Origin: Epilithonimonas caeni DSM 17710
GTDB lineage: Bacteria > Bacteroidota > Bacteroidia > Flavobacteriales > Weeksellaceae
NCBI RefSeq assembly: GCF_000426465.1
Contig: NZ_KE384527.1
Span: 272,543 to 336,542, forward strand
DNA length: 64,000 bases
Direction: 5' to 3'
Shown piece by piece: positions 63,799 through 64,000 of the stretch. Position 1 is the stretch's first letter; the number at the start of each line of letters is the position of its first letter. The notes under the pieces were generated by a model. It was given only the letters and a program-made list of their open reading frames with translations, did no database searches and had not been told where the DNA came from. The translations under genes were made by a program, and so were the position numbers.

Positions 63799-63829
63799 AA
63801 AGTCTCTCGCACAGCGGGGGGCTTTTTTT
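63799..63829 (+). terminator. Intrinsic terminator just after a promoter
   Basis: 12-bp stem with G-U pairs AAAGTCTCTCGC / GCGGGGGGCTTT, loop ACA, then seven T. It begins only about 6 nt past the predicted start, so it could stop most transcripts before the 46-codon gene. Confidence 0.7.
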
Positions 63830-63857
63830 ATTAGACATATTGAGTTAAATATATCAA

Positions 63858-63998
63858 ATGGATTATACAATATTATTAACAATAGCAGTTATAGGCACTT
63901 TAATTATATTTGGAATAGGAATATTAAAGAAGAAAAAAGTAAAAGCATATTTAAAAATTTGGAAAATATTTGAAGGAAGCATTGAAACCGAAGATTAA
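63858..63998 (+). CDS. 46-residue membrane peptide
   Basis: Short frame MDYTILLTIAVIGTLIIFG... with one hydrophobic helix (3-22), a lysine-rich turn (KKKKVKAYLKIWK), and an acidic end. No family was recognised. It is complete, ending two bases before the window edge. It might be a small membrane regulator or toxin-type peptide; not established. Confidence 0.5.
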   Translation: MDYTILLTIAVIGTLIIFGIGILKKKKVKAYLKIWKIFEGSIETED

Positions 63999-64000
63999 GA

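Larger units (their letters stand above)
63654..63857. other. Intergenic stretch with a promoter-terminator pair
   Basis: 204 bp. The first 100 bp are A/T-rich with nothing recognisable. A promoter-like pair (63757-63759 TTG, 63781-63788 TACCTTCG) and a terminator (63799-63829) follow. See the next entries. Confidence 0.5.

Noticed and set aside
1-64000. tRNA or rRNA genes, insertion sequences or prophage
   Set aside because: No cloverleaf pattern, rRNA segment, transposase, integrase or structural phage gene was recognised. Short repeats were judged dispersed palindromes and one MITE-like element.

Overview
The window is a chromosomal stretch of a Bacteroidota bacterium, most likely class Flavobacteriia and close to Chryseobacterium (family Weeksellaceae). 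The evidence is consistent across the window. At least six secreted proteins end in a type IX secretion (T9SS) sorting domain with the YPNP-type motif. The gliding-motility ABC genes gldF and gldG are adjacent, and a GLPGLI-family protein is present. Regulators are of the TPR-transmembrane-HTH type, promoters match the Bacteroidota consensus TTG-N19/20-TAnnTTTG, and Shine-Dalgarno sites are not evident. No rRNA, tRNA, CRISPR array, transposase, integrase or phage gene was found.

Layout. 1-8.6 kb: a thermolysin-like exported protease cut by the left edge, FKBP isomerase, radA, an AcpH-like protein, a TPR/LuxR-like regulator, an exported VOC protein, a small membrane protein and an Lrp regulator. 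8.7-22.6 kb: housekeeping genes, namely tamB diverging from tsaD with a 5-bp gap, a DUF808 protein, rsmE, an FAD oxidoreductase, a SpoU-type rRNA/tRNA methylase, yidC and pyrG. 22.9-32.4 kb: a T9SS cargo protein, a TPR-AraC regulator with a 4-bp overlapping TPR partner, a DUF1569 protein, a NamA-like old yellow enzyme, and an HxlR regulator diverging from an SDR plus a duplicated SnoaL-like pair. 32.4-38.2 kb: two T9SS beta-propeller proteins flanking a TPR-LuxR-like regulator, with shared TGTCAC direct repeats upstream of both cargo genes. 38.3-46.6 kb: a DUF2339/DUF3999 membrane pair, an AT-rich Abi-alpha-like gene, an AT-rich GLPGLI gene boxed between two copies of the hemL 3-prime end, hemL itself, and a LysM glucosaminidase. 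46.7-58.5 kb: an ACC-deaminase-like PLP enzyme, a transketolase split into two genes with an exported-protein gene between them, an outer-membrane barrel, phoH, a SAM hydrolase, and a tandem pair of M12B-type metalloproteases with CUB and T9SS domains. 58.6-64 kb: hemJ, gldF, gldG, lnt and a 46-residue membrane peptide.

How the genes fit together. Most are core functions: DNA repair, tRNA and rRNA modification, envelope assembly (tamB, yidC, lnt), heme synthesis (hemL, hemJ), CTP synthesis and pentose phosphate metabolism. The accessory layer is secretion: many exported T9SS proteins and proteases, gliding ABC parts, and membrane-anchored TPR regulators that probably link envelope state to transcription. 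The intergenic spaces carry several families of dispersed palindromic repeats. One has entered rsmE in frame and another abuts lnt. The most unusual loci are the duplicated hemL tail bounding a small cassette next to an Abi-like gene, and the TGTCAC operator pair around the 34-kb regulator. These assignments rest on reading motifs by eye; no database search was run.
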